Source: Rubrobacter sp. (GTDB taxonomy: Bacteria > Actinomycetota > Rubrobacteria > Rubrobacterales > Rubrobacteraceae). From it: a stretch of DNA of 20,010 nt. Every line of letters begins with the position of its first letter. Position 1 is the first letter of the stretch. The stretch lies in assembly GCA_016781705.1 (NCBI GenBank), contig JADDPV010000054.1:1-20010 (forward strand). The letters are read 5' to 3'. Position numbers and translations under genes: made by a program. Below the pieces are notes generated by a model. The model did not search any database and was not told the origin of the DNA. It was given only the letters and a program-made list of their open reading frames with translations. Below, piece by piece: positions 6,315 to 13,574 of this stretch.

Positions 6315-7904
6315 ATGGTAGGGACGCGCTACATCGGCGGCGGTGGTCCCGGACAGGGACGCTATGCGCTCGCGGAGATGGTCGGCCGTGGCGGTTTCGC
6401 CACCGTCTGGCGGGCCCGCTCCGTTGACGGAAAGAAAGGGTACTTCCGGGGAGGCCAGGAGGTAGCCGTCAAGGTCATCCCCGTTTACAGCTATGGGGAG
6501 CGCTCGCGGGCCCTCAGGGAAGGCCAGATCGCCGAGGGCCTCAAGCACCCGAACATCGTGGAGACTCTGGAGGTCATCCCCGGGGACCTCGAGGTCTACC
6601 TCGTAACCGAGTTCGTGCGCGGGGACCCCCTCGACGTCGCCGCGAGGCACTACCGGATGGACGACGTCGTGGACTCGCTCGTCCAGATTCTCTCGGCCCT
6701 GGAGTACGCGCACTCCCGGGGCATCATCCACCGCGACATAAAGCCCCAGAACGCGCTCGTGGACGAACGCGGCCGGGTGAAGCTCACCGACTTCGGGGTC
6801 GCCTACCGGGCCGGAGATACGCGCCTGACCCAGGTCGGCTACGCTGTGGGGACCCCGGGCTACATAGCGCCCGAGATCCTGGACGGCGAGAACCCGACCG
6901 AGCTGACCGACATCTACGCCGTAGGGGCCACGGCCCGCGCCCTCCTCGCTCGTCAGCCGGAGGAGCCGCCGCCCCGCCTGCAGGAGTTCGTGAACCGCGC
7001 GACCTCCCCCAACCCGGACCACCGCCCGAGGGATGCGGCCTCCGCCCTGAAGCTCCTCACCGGACGCCGCGAGAGCACCGGCGCCCGGACGAAGGTTCTG
7101 GACGGGTCCCCGAACAAGAAGAGCGGGTACGGGGGGCACGTATTGCGGGCGGTGAACGGGCTCGTGGCCGGCTGGCTCGGCTACCTCGTAGCCGGGCTGC
7201 TCCTGAACGACGCGGCATCTTTGGGCGTGGCGGCGGGGTTCGGGGTGTTGGGCTACCTCCTGCCGCGCCTCGGAGCTCTCGGAGTGATCGTGGCGCTCGC
7301 CGTGGCCCTTGCGAGGAACGGTCAGATCTCCTTCGGTCTCGCGGCGATGCTGCCGGCCGTGGGAGGGCTCTGGGTCGCCGCGGGCTCCGTCAGCGGCGGG
7401 ATGAGCCGTCTGCCTCTGGGACCTTTGCTCTCCATCCCGCTGGCGGGGGTAGGCCTCGGGGCGGGGTTGCCGCTACTGTTGGGGGCGCTCATGCGCCCGT
7501 TGGGGGCCATCCCCTCGGCGGCGATGGGGGCAGCCTCACTTGTAATCTACGATCTGGCCTGGGAGGACGGCGCGCTCCCCTACCTGGGCCTCTCCCTGGG
7601 GAACCTTCCCCTGGGCTTTGGCCCCGAGGAGTTTCTCCGCCAGGGCGAGGCGTTGGTCGGGGCTTACCCCTCGCTCGGGTTCCTGGCCGGGCTGTGGGCG
7701 GTCATGGCCGGGGTCGTCTCGGCGGCGGAGTGGGTGGGCCAGTGGGCCCTGGGGCTCGTCGTTGCGGTGGGGGGCGGGGTGCTCGGGTACGCGCTCGTGG
7801 TGTCGGAGACGCCGGCGGCGCTCTCGGAGGCTATGACTTCCCTCGGTCTCGCGGCTATAATGTACGGGGTGATCAGGTTCCTAAGCTCCAGAGCGGGCGG
7901 GTAA
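6315..7904 (+). CDS. Ser/Thr protein kinase with polytopic membrane C-terminal domain
   Basis: A 529-residue protein from ATG 6315 (539 from GTG 6285). The N-terminal ~250 residues are a Hanks-type kinase. It has a glycine loop G-R-G-G-F-A-T-V-W, the ATP lysine K53 in A-V-K-V-I, and the catalytic loop H139-R-D-I-K-P-Q-N. D159-F-G binds magnesium, and G-T-P-G-Y-I-A-P-E closes the activation loop. All catalytic residues are present. From the D-I-Y-A-V-G helix to the R-P-R-D near the domain end only about 40 residues remain, so the segment usually holding helix G looks mostly missing. After a short Lys/Arg linker, residues ~275-525 form about eight Gly/Ala/Leu-rich hydrophobic segments. The fold is not one I recognise, and there are no PASTA repeats. 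It heads the operon, with fhaA 8 nt downstream. It may fill the role of the absent PknA, but this is inference. Confidence 0.88.
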   Translation: MVGTRYIGGGGPGQGRYALAEMVGRGGFATVWRARSVDGKKGYFRGGQEVAVKVIPVYSYGERSRALREGQIAEGLKHPNIVETLEVIPGDLEVYLVTEFVRGDPLDVAARHYRMDDVVDSLVQILSALEYAHSRGIIHRDIKPQNALVDERGRVKLTDFGVAYRAGDTRLTQVGYAVGTPGYIAPEILDGENPTELTDIYAVGATARALLARQPEEPPPRLQEFVNRATSPNPDHRPRDAASALKLLTGRRESTGARTKVLDGSPNKKSGYGGHVLRAVNGLVAGWLGYLVAGLLLNDAASLGVAAGFGVLGYLLPRLGALGVIVALAVALARNGQISFGLAAMLPAVGGLWVAAGSVSGGMSRLPLGPLLSIPLAGVGLGAGLPLLLGALMRPLGAIPSAAMGAASLVIYDLAWEDGALPYLGLSLGNLPLGFGPEEFLRQGEALVGAYPSLGFLAGLWAVMAGVVSAAEWVGQWALGLVVAVGGGVLGYALVVSETPAALSEAMTSLGLAAIMYGVIRFLSSRAGG

Positions 7905-7912
7905 GGAGCTCT

Positions 7913-8791
7913 TTGGGTTTCCTGCGGCAGATAGAGAAGCGGATGGAGTCCCTCGTCGAGGGCATGTTCGGGCGTGCCTTCAGGCGGCAGGTGCATCCGG
8001 TCGAGATCGCCAAGGGCCTCGCCAAGCAGATGGATGAGGGCAGCATGGTCAGCGTCTCGCGAACCTACGCCCCGAACGACTTCACCGTTCACCTCTCGGA
8101 GGCGGACGCCGAGTCGATCCGGGCATACCAGAGCTCCCTCAGGGACGAGCTGATCCAGTACGCCACAACCCACGCCCAATCCAAAAATTACCACCTCATG
8201 ACCCCGCCGAGGGTGCGCTTCACCACGGAAGAGTCCTTGCGCTTCGGGGAGTTTGGCGTTACCGCCAAGCTTACGGGCGGCGACGGCCCCCGCGAGAGGG
8301 GGGCGCCACAGGACACGTCGGGCCAGACCCGCATTTTCCGCACCGAAGACACCTCGGGGGACGAGGGCGACGCCCAGAGCACGGCCATGATCTCCTCGGA
8401 CGAGGCGAAAAAACAAGGTTTGGCGCGGGAGACCGTCGAGCTGGTCATGGAGGACGGCGGGAAGGCGCACCCGTTGGAGGGCCGCGGGCCCTGGAGCGTC
8501 GGCCGCTCCGAAGAGAACGACATCGTCGTCCCCGACCCGAACGTCTCCAGGCGTCACGCGCGGCTCATCCGCTCGGAGAACGGCTTCTTGGTCGAGGACC
8601 TCGGCTCGACGAACGGCACCCTCCTCGACGGGGCGCCGATAGAGCGCGAGCGCATCGAGAGCGGGGACGAGCTTACCTTCGGCGGGGTCAACGCCCGCTT
8701 CATCCGGCGCAGGGAAGGGGACGGGGACGGGTCGTCCGGCCCCGACTTCTTCGGGAACCTAACGGAGCGTCGCACCCCCAGGGGGCGATAG
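7913..8791 (+). CDS. fhaA: FhaA-like protein: DUF3662 domain plus FHA domain
   Basis: A 292-residue cytoplasmic protein. Residues 1-120 are the DUF3662 (FhaA N-terminal) domain, with G-F-L-R-Q-I-E-K-R-M-E-S-L-V-E-G-M-F-G-R-A-F at the start and the V-H-P-V-E-I-A-K-G-L helix. A Thr/Ser-rich linker (about 125-170) may carry kinase sites. Residues ~175-265 are an FHA domain with the phosphothreonine-binding residues G197-R198, S212-R-R-H215 and S-T-N234-G. In Mycobacterium FhaA binds phosphorylated partners in lipid II export and pole growth. The start is TTG at 7913, where alignment of the family N-terminus begins, with AAGGAG at 7903-7908. An upstream extension into the kinase gene is a read-through frame, not protein. 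Confidence 0.93.
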   Translation: MGFLRQIEKRMESLVEGMFGRAFRRQVHPVEIAKGLAKQMDEGSMVSVSRTYAPNDFTVHLSEADAESIRAYQSSLRDELIQYATTHAQSKNYHLMTPPRVRFTTEESLRFGEFGVTAKLTGGDGPRERGAPQDTSGQTRIFRTEDTSGDEGDAQSTAMISSDEAKKQGLARETVELVMEDGGKAHPLEGRGPWSVGRSEENDIVVPDPNVSRRHARLIRSENGFLVEDLGSTNGTLLDGAPIERERIESGDELTFGGVNARFIRRREGDGDGSSGPDFFGNLTERRTPRGR

Positions 8792-8793
8792 CC

Positions 8794-9300
8794 GTGCTCG
8801 ACCTCCAGGTGCCGCTACTCGCGGCGAAGGCCCTGCTGCTCCTGTTGCTGTTCGCCTTCATCTACGCCGTGGTCCGGCGGGGCGTCGGCGACCTGCGCGC
8901 CGTCCCCGACGACGAGGTCTTCGTCCCCGGCGTCGAGAACAAGCCGCCACCGCGGCGACGAGCGCAGGAGAGGCCCGCCTTCGGGCAGAACGGTCGGGAG
9001 AAGGACTCCGTCCTCGTGGTCGAGGACTCCGAGGTCCTGGCGCCCGAGACGAGGTTCCCCGTGGCGGGTGGCGTGATGGTCATCGGGCGCTCCTCGAGCA
9101 GCGATATCGTCCTGAAGAACGACGACTACGCCTCGGGCGAGCACGCGAGGCTCACCCGGCACGCGGGCCTGATGTACGTCGAAGACGCGCAATCCACCAA
9201 CGGCACCTACGTCAACGGCCGCAAGGCGGTCGGGGCGACGCCTCTCAAGAGCGGGGATCGGGTGAAGGTGGGGTCGACGACCTTCAGGTACTCGGAGTAG
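8794..9300 (+). CDS. fhaB: FhaB/FipA-like membrane-anchored FHA protein
   Basis: A 168-residue protein with an N-terminal hydrophobic helix (about 8-27) and a proline/arginine-rich linker (50-60). A C-terminal FHA domain spans about 72-168. Phosphopeptide-binding residues are G98-R99, S114 with H117 in S-G-E-H-A-R-L, and S-T-N136-G-T-Y-V-N-G. The mycobacterial equivalent, FipA, links FtsZ and FtsQ and is a PknA target. Here it should sit at the inner face of the membrane and read threonine phosphorylation made by the cluster's kinases. GTG at 8794 lies 2 nt after the fhaA stop, indicating translational coupling. Confidence 0.92.
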   Translation: MLDLQVPLLAAKALLLLLLFAFIYAVVRRGVGDLRAVPDDEVFVPGVENKPPPRRRAQERPAFGQNGREKDSVLVVEDSEVLAPETRFPVAGGVMVIGRSSSSDIVLKNDDYASGEHARLTRHAGLMYVEDAQSTNGTYVNGRKAVGATPLKSGDRVKVGSTTFRYSE

Positions 9301-9309
9301 GGAGGGCGA

Positions 9310-10536
9310 GTGGGGCTCTACCTCGACGCGTTCGGCTCCACCAACGCCGGCAAGGTACGCAAGAACAACGAAGACTCCCTCCTCACCGGGGACGGCAAAG
9401 ACGAGGCGCTCTTCGCGGTCGCCGACGGGATCGGTGGCTTCGAAGCCGGGGAGGTGGCGAGCCGGATCGCCATAGGCGTCCTGGAGGAACTTGAGCCCGG
9501 AGACTCCCTCGAAGGAGCCGTAAAGGAGGCGAACCGCCGCATCCTCGCCGCGGCACGCGGGGACGAGAAGCTCTCGGGGATGGGCACCACGATCGTGGCG
9601 GCGCGTTTCTCCGTCGGCGACAGGGCGGGCGCGAGCGCGGAGATCTCGCACGTCGGCGATTCGAGGGCTTATCTCCTGCGCGGCGGCGAGCTCGCCCCCA
9701 TCACCGAAGACCACTCGCTCGTCGCCGAGCTCGTTCGGAGCGGCGACCTCACGCGCGCCGAGGCCTCCGAGCATCCGCAGAAGAACCTGATCACGCGGGC
9801 TCTCGGCGCCGAGGACGAGGTCCGGGTGGACACGGCGGTCCTGCCCGTTCAGCCGGACGACCGCGTCCTGCTCTGCTCCGACGGCCTCACGGACATGGTC
9901 CCCGAGGCGAAGGTCGGCGAGCTTCTGGCCGCCCCGGAGCCGGAAGGGGCCGCCCACGCCCTCGTCAAGGCCGCCCTCGACGCCGGCGGCGCCGACAACG
10001 TGACCGTCGTGGTCGTGGACGTCAAGGAGCAGGAGGAGCCGGCGGGAGGGAAGCCTCGGACCGACACCCAGGAGATGAGATCCCTCCCGCAAGAGGCAGG
10101 GCCCGCGCCCGTCGGGGCCCCGTCCCGCAGAGGGCGGCGGGGGACGCAGCGACGAGGCTCGTCCGCCAAGGCGCGATCCTCCCGTCCCCGGAAAGGGGGG
10201 AGCGCGCCGGTTCGGGCCCTGGCCTGGATCGTACGGGCGCTGGCGGCGTTGATGGTGCTCACGGCGCTCGCCTCGCCCTTCTACCTCTGGGGGAGCAGCA
10301 GGTATTACCTGGGCTTTGATTCGGGCGAAGTGGTGATATACCGGGGCCTGCCGGAGGAGTACACCCTGGGCTACAAGCTCAACGAGGAGTTCCGGCGCAC
10401 GGACCTCAGGGAGTCCGAGGTCGGGGAGACGTACCGCGAACCGATCGACACGCACAAGCTTTACTCTTCCAGGGAGGACGCCGAAAGGGTAGTCCAGGAC
10501 CTGGAAGATCGGGAGACGGGAAGAAGGGAACGATAG
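9310..10536 (+). CDS. pstP: PP2C-family Ser/Thr phosphatase PstP, membrane-anchored
   Basis: A 408-residue protein. Residues 1-240 are a PP2C phosphatase with E21-D22, the metal residues D39-G40 in V-A-D-G-I-G-G, H-V-G-D117-S-R, C-S-D191-G and D229-N230. A basic, Ser/Arg-rich cytoplasmic linker runs from 241 to ~300, followed by one membrane helix (about 305-328). A short outside tail then carries Y-Y-L-G-F-D-S-G-E-V-V-I-Y-R-G, a sequence shared with the extracytoplasmic part of mycobacterial PstP. It removes phosphate from the kinases, the FHA proteins and their targets, balancing the system. GTG at 9310 follows GGAGG at 9301-9305, 9 nt after fhaB. Confidence 0.96.
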   Translation: MGLYLDAFGSTNAGKVRKNNEDSLLTGDGKDEALFAVADGIGGFEAGEVASRIAIGVLEELEPGDSLEGAVKEANRRILAAARGDEKLSGMGTTIVAARFSVGDRAGASAEISHVGDSRAYLLRGGELAPITEDHSLVAELVRSGDLTRAEASEHPQKNLITRALGAEDEVRVDTAVLPVQPDDRVLLCSDGLTDMVPEAKVGELLAAPEPEGAAHALVKAALDAGGADNVTVVVVDVKEQEEPAGGKPRTDTQEMRSLPQEAGPAPVGAPSRRGRRGTQRRGSSAKARSSRPRKGGSAPVRALAWIVRALAALMVLTALASPFYLWGSSRYYLGFDSGEVVIYRGLPEEYTLGYKLNEEFRRTDLRESEVGETYREPIDTHKLYSSREDAERVVQDLEDRETGRRER

Positions 10537-10540
10537 CGGT

Positions 10541-11851
10541 TTGACCCAGCGAGCGACGATCCCGATGGCAATAGCGCTCCTCATCACGACTTTGGGCTTC
10601 GCTACCCTGATCTTCGTCCAGGAAGCAAAGAGCCCGCCGTTAATCTACGGCGCCTACTACGCCGGGACGATGGTCGCCCTGTACCTCGGCGTCCGCCTCT
10701 GGCTGCCGCACGCGGACGCCCTGCTCCTCGCCGTGGTCACGCTGCTCACCGGCGTGGGGCTCGTCATGATCTACCGTCTAACGTACGACGTGTCTGGGAG
10801 GGAGAACCTCGCGACCACGCAAGCGGGTTGGATCCTGGTCGGTACGGCAGCCCTCGTCCTCACGGCGCTTCTGTTCAAAAACTACCACCGCCTCTTCAAC
10901 TACAAGTACCTCCTCGCCGCCGTGGCCGTCGGCCTTATAGCCTCGACGATCTTCTTCGGCTATGAGGTCAACGGGGCGCAGCTCTGGCTGAAGGTCGGGC
11001 CGGTCAACTTCCAGCCCTCGGAGTTCGCCAGGATCGCGCTGATAATCTTCTTCGCCGGCTACCTCGCCGACACCCGCGACCTTCTCGCCGCGACGAGCCG
11101 GACCATTCTCGGCGTCCAGGTCCCGGCGCTCAAGTACTTCGGGCCGGTCGCTTTCGTGTGGGCCGCCAGCCTCGGGCTCCTCGTCTTCGAGAAGGACCTC
11201 GGGAGCAGTCTGCTCTTCTTCGCCGTGCCTCTGCTGATGCTCTACGTCGCGACCGGACGGATAGCCTACGTGATCCTTGGTGCCCTGCTCTTCGCCGCGG
11301 GGTCCCTCACTACCTACTACCTCTTCGACCACGTTCAGGTGCGCGTGCAGACCTGGCTCGACCCCTGGTCCGACCCGAACGGGACGGGCTATCAAGTTCT
11401 CCAGAGCCTGTTCTCCATCGCCGACGGCGGCATCACCGGGACGGGCCTGGGCGAGGGCTTCTCGCAGGCGATCCCCGAGGTCCAGACGGACTTTATCTTC
11501 TCGGCGGTAGCGAGCGAGCTCGGGCTTCTGGGCTCGACGGCCTTGCTTCTGGCCTTCCTCGTCTTCGTGTATCGGGGGATCAAGATCTCGCTGCTCGCCG
11601 CCGACGACGCCTCCAAGCTCCTCGCCTTCGGCCTCACCTCCATGTTCGCCATCCAGACGCTCATAATCGTCGGCGGGGTGACGAAGGCGATCCCCCTTAC
11701 CGGCATCACCCTGCCCTTCGTCTCGTATGGCGGCTCCTCGGTCGTCGGCAACTTCATCCTCACCGGCCTCCTGCTCGTCGTCTCCGAGAACGCCGGCAGG
11801 CGCGCCGCCGAGGAGGCAACCCCCGAGTTCGTGGAGGGCGAGGCGGCTTGA
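10541..11851 (+). CDS. rodA: SEDS-family peptidoglycan glycosyltransferase RodA/FtsW
   Basis: A 436-residue polytopic protein with about ten to twelve membrane helices. It polymerises lipid II into glycan strands, working with a class B PBP. The SEDS signatures are F-Q-P-S-E-F-A-R (157-164), W-L-D274-P-W, with the catalytic aspartate and G-x-G-Y-Q following, G-L-G-x-G at 302-306, and P-x-x-x-T-D-F-I-F (312-320). The C-terminal P-F-V-S-Y-G-G-S-S (392-400) is near-universal. Context next to pbpA and the FHA genes matches mycobacterial rodA rather than the ftsW of the division cluster. The start is TTG at 10541, 4 nt after pstP. Its stop overlaps the start of pbpA. Confidence 0.95.
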   Translation: MTQRATIPMAIALLITTLGFATLIFVQEAKSPPLIYGAYYAGTMVALYLGVRLWLPHADALLLAVVTLLTGVGLVMIYRLTYDVSGRENLATTQAGWILVGTAALVLTALLFKNYHRLFNYKYLLAAVAVGLIASTIFFGYEVNGAQLWLKVGPVNFQPSEFARIALIIFFAGYLADTRDLLAATSRTILGVQVPALKYFGPVAFVWAASLGLLVFEKDLGSSLLFFAVPLLMLYVATGRIAYVILGALLFAAGSLTTYYLFDHVQVRVQTWLDPWSDPNGTGYQVLQSLFSIADGGITGTGLGEGFSQAIPEVQTDFIFSAVASELGLLGSTALLLAFLVFVYRGIKISLLAADDASKLLAFGLTSMFAIQTLIIVGGVTKAIPLTGITLPFVSYGGSSVVGNFILTGLLLVVSENAGRRAAEEATPEFVEGEAA

Positions 11852-13542
11852 ACACCCAGCTCAGGCGCACCTTCTACCTCTTCGCGGCGGGCTTCGTCGC
11901 GCTCGTCGGGGTCATGGCCTACTGGCAGGTCTACGCGCGGGAGGATCTGACCAACCATCCCTCGAACGGGTTGCAGTCTCAGCGGTCGCAGGAGACGCCG
12001 CGCGGCTTGATCTTCGCCGGCGACGGCGAGACCGTGCTCGCCCGCAGCGAGAGGGCCGGGGGCAACGAGTACGAGCGCATCTACCCCGAGGGCGAGGTCT
12101 TCGCCAACGTTGTCGGCTACTGGAGCAACCGTTTCGGGGCCAGCGGCATAGAGATCGGCCAGAACAACAACCTCTCCGGTACCGGTGAGCCCGAGACCCT
12201 CGACGAGCTCTTGAACCAGTTCTCCGGCGGTCCCGAGACCGGCAACAACGTCACGCTTACGGTCGACCCAGAGCTCCAGCGCGAAGCCTACAACCAGCTC
12301 GCGCAGAGCAACACCGGCCGAGGCGCCGTCGCCGCCTTCGACCCCCAGACCGGCGAGACCCTCGCCCTCGCCACCTACCCCTCCTACGACCCGAACGTCG
12401 TCATAGACGAGGGCTTCGAGGAGATCTCGAACGAGCCGAACAACCCTCTCCTCAACCGCGCAACCCAGGTAACCTATCCTCCGGGCTCCACGTTCAAGGT
12501 CATCACGGCGGCGGCGGCCCTGGAGGCCGGGGTCCGGCCGACGGACAGGTTCAACGACGACGGGACTTACGAGACGCCCGGGTACAGCTTCGGCAACTAC
12601 CGGGGCAAGGCGTACGGGAACGTCACGTTCGCCGAGGCCCTCGTGTTCTCGATAAACACGGTCTTCGCGCAGATCGCGGTGGATAGGGTCGGGCCGGAGA
12701 AACTCGCGGCGATGGCCCGCGAGTTCGGCTTCGGCTACGAGTACGAGGACTACCCCCTCTACGTGGCGCCGAGCGACCTCGGGCTCCCGCCGGAAGAATG
12801 GGCCGAGGGGAACACCGCCCCGATCTCCTTCGGACAGGACCGCGTGGTCTCGAACGTCTTCGAGATGGGGCTCGTGGCGTCGGCGATAGCCAACGACGGG
12901 GACATGATGCAGCCCCGGCTCGTGCGCGAGGTTCGCTCCTCGGACGGGATCATCCTGGATCGGCCCACGCCCCGTCCGCTTAACGAGGCGCTCCCCGAGG
13001 GGACGGCCCGGACGCTCAACGAGATGATGCAAGGGGTCGTCGAGGAGGGTGAGTTGGTCGCCGCGCAGATCCAGGGCACGAAGGTCGCCGGCAAGACCGG
13101 TACCGCCGAGAACCCGCAAGGCGAGCCCCACTCCTGGTTTATCTCCTTCGCCCCCGCCGACGACCCCGAGATAGCGGTCGCCGTCGTGGTCGAGAACGGC
13201 GGCGTCATCGGCGAGGACGGCGCCGCCGAGACCCCTGCCCTCACCATCGCGGGCAACCTCATGAGGGCCTACCTGGACCGCCCCGCCCCTGCGCCCCCCT
13301 CCACGCAGCCCAACCTGCCGGCCGGGGTCCCCGGAGGCGGGCCCGGCGAAGTCCTGGACCCGGCCCAAAGGCCTGCCCAGCCGTCGGCGCCCGACCAGCC
13401 CGGCGCGCCCGTAGACCCCTTCGCGCCGTTCCGAAACGCGGCACCCCAGCAACAGCAGCAATCCCAACCCGGGCAGCCGCCTGCGTCCCAGCAGCAGCCC
13501 CTACAGCCCGTGCCGCGGCCACAAGACGAGGGGCCGGGCTGA
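11848..13542 (+). CDS. pbpA: Class B penicillin-binding protein (PbpA-type transpeptidase)
   Basis: A 564-residue cell-wall D,D-transpeptidase, the likely partner of the RodA encoded just upstream. One N-terminal membrane helix (8-27) is followed by a small dimerisation region and the transpeptidase domain. Motif 1 is S214-T-F-K217 with the acylated serine, motif 2 S268-I-N270, and motif 3 K415-T-G417-T-A. The start is TTG at 11848, overlapping the rodA stop as TTGA; frames reaching further upstream are read-through. Residues ~480-564 form an outside tail rich in Pro, Gln and Ala with a run of five glutamines, which is not part of the catalytic fold. It has no PASTA domain. Mycobacterial PbpA is cut from the same mould, but without so long a tail as far as I recall. 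Confidence 0.95.
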   Translation: MNTQLRRTFYLFAAGFVALVGVMAYWQVYAREDLTNHPSNGLQSQRSQETPRGLIFAGDGETVLARSERAGGNEYERIYPEGEVFANVVGYWSNRFGASGIEIGQNNNLSGTGEPETLDELLNQFSGGPETGNNVTLTVDPELQREAYNQLAQSNTGRGAVAAFDPQTGETLALATYPSYDPNVVIDEGFEEISNEPNNPLLNRATQVTYPPGSTFKVITAAAALEAGVRPTDRFNDDGTYETPGYSFGNYRGKAYGNVTFAEALVFSINTVFAQIAVDRVGPEKLAAMAREFGFGYEYEDYPLYVAPSDLGLPPEEWAEGNTAPISFGQDRVVSNVFEMGLVASAIANDGDMMQPRLVREVRSSDGIILDRPTPRPLNEALPEGTARTLNEMMQGVVEEGELVAAQIQGTKVAGKTGTAENPQGEPHSWFISFAPADDPEIAVAVVVENGGVIGEDGAAETPALTIAGNLMRAYLDRPAPAPPSTQPNLPAGVPGGGPGEVLDPAQRPAQPSAPDQPGAPVDPFAPFRNAAPQQQQQSQPGQPPASQQQPLQPVPRPQDEGPG

Positions 13543-13566
13543 TGACGATCGAGCTACCGCTATAAT
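13539..13566 (+). promoter_or_regulatory. pknB promoter with perfect TATAAT, leaderless geometry
   Basis: TATAAT (13561-13566) is a perfect -10 box. A weak -35 (CTGATG, 13539-13544) lies 16 nt upstream, across the pbpA stop codon. The box ends 8 nt before the TTG start of pknB at 13575, and there is no ribosome site between them. A transcript from here would begin almost at the start codon. Confidence 0.6.
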
Positions 13567-13574
13567 GCCCTGAC

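Noticed and set aside
8815..10587. 590-codon minus-strand frame opposite fhaB and pstP
   Set aside because: Same GC-skew artefact; no recognisable motif, and it overlaps two certain genes throughout.
11392..13467. Very long open frame on the minus strand, 691 codons, opposite rodA/pbpA
   Set aside because: Shadow of GC-rich codons. Its translation is low-complexity Arg/Gly/Leu/Val with no domain, while the plus strand has complete RodA and PBP motifs.
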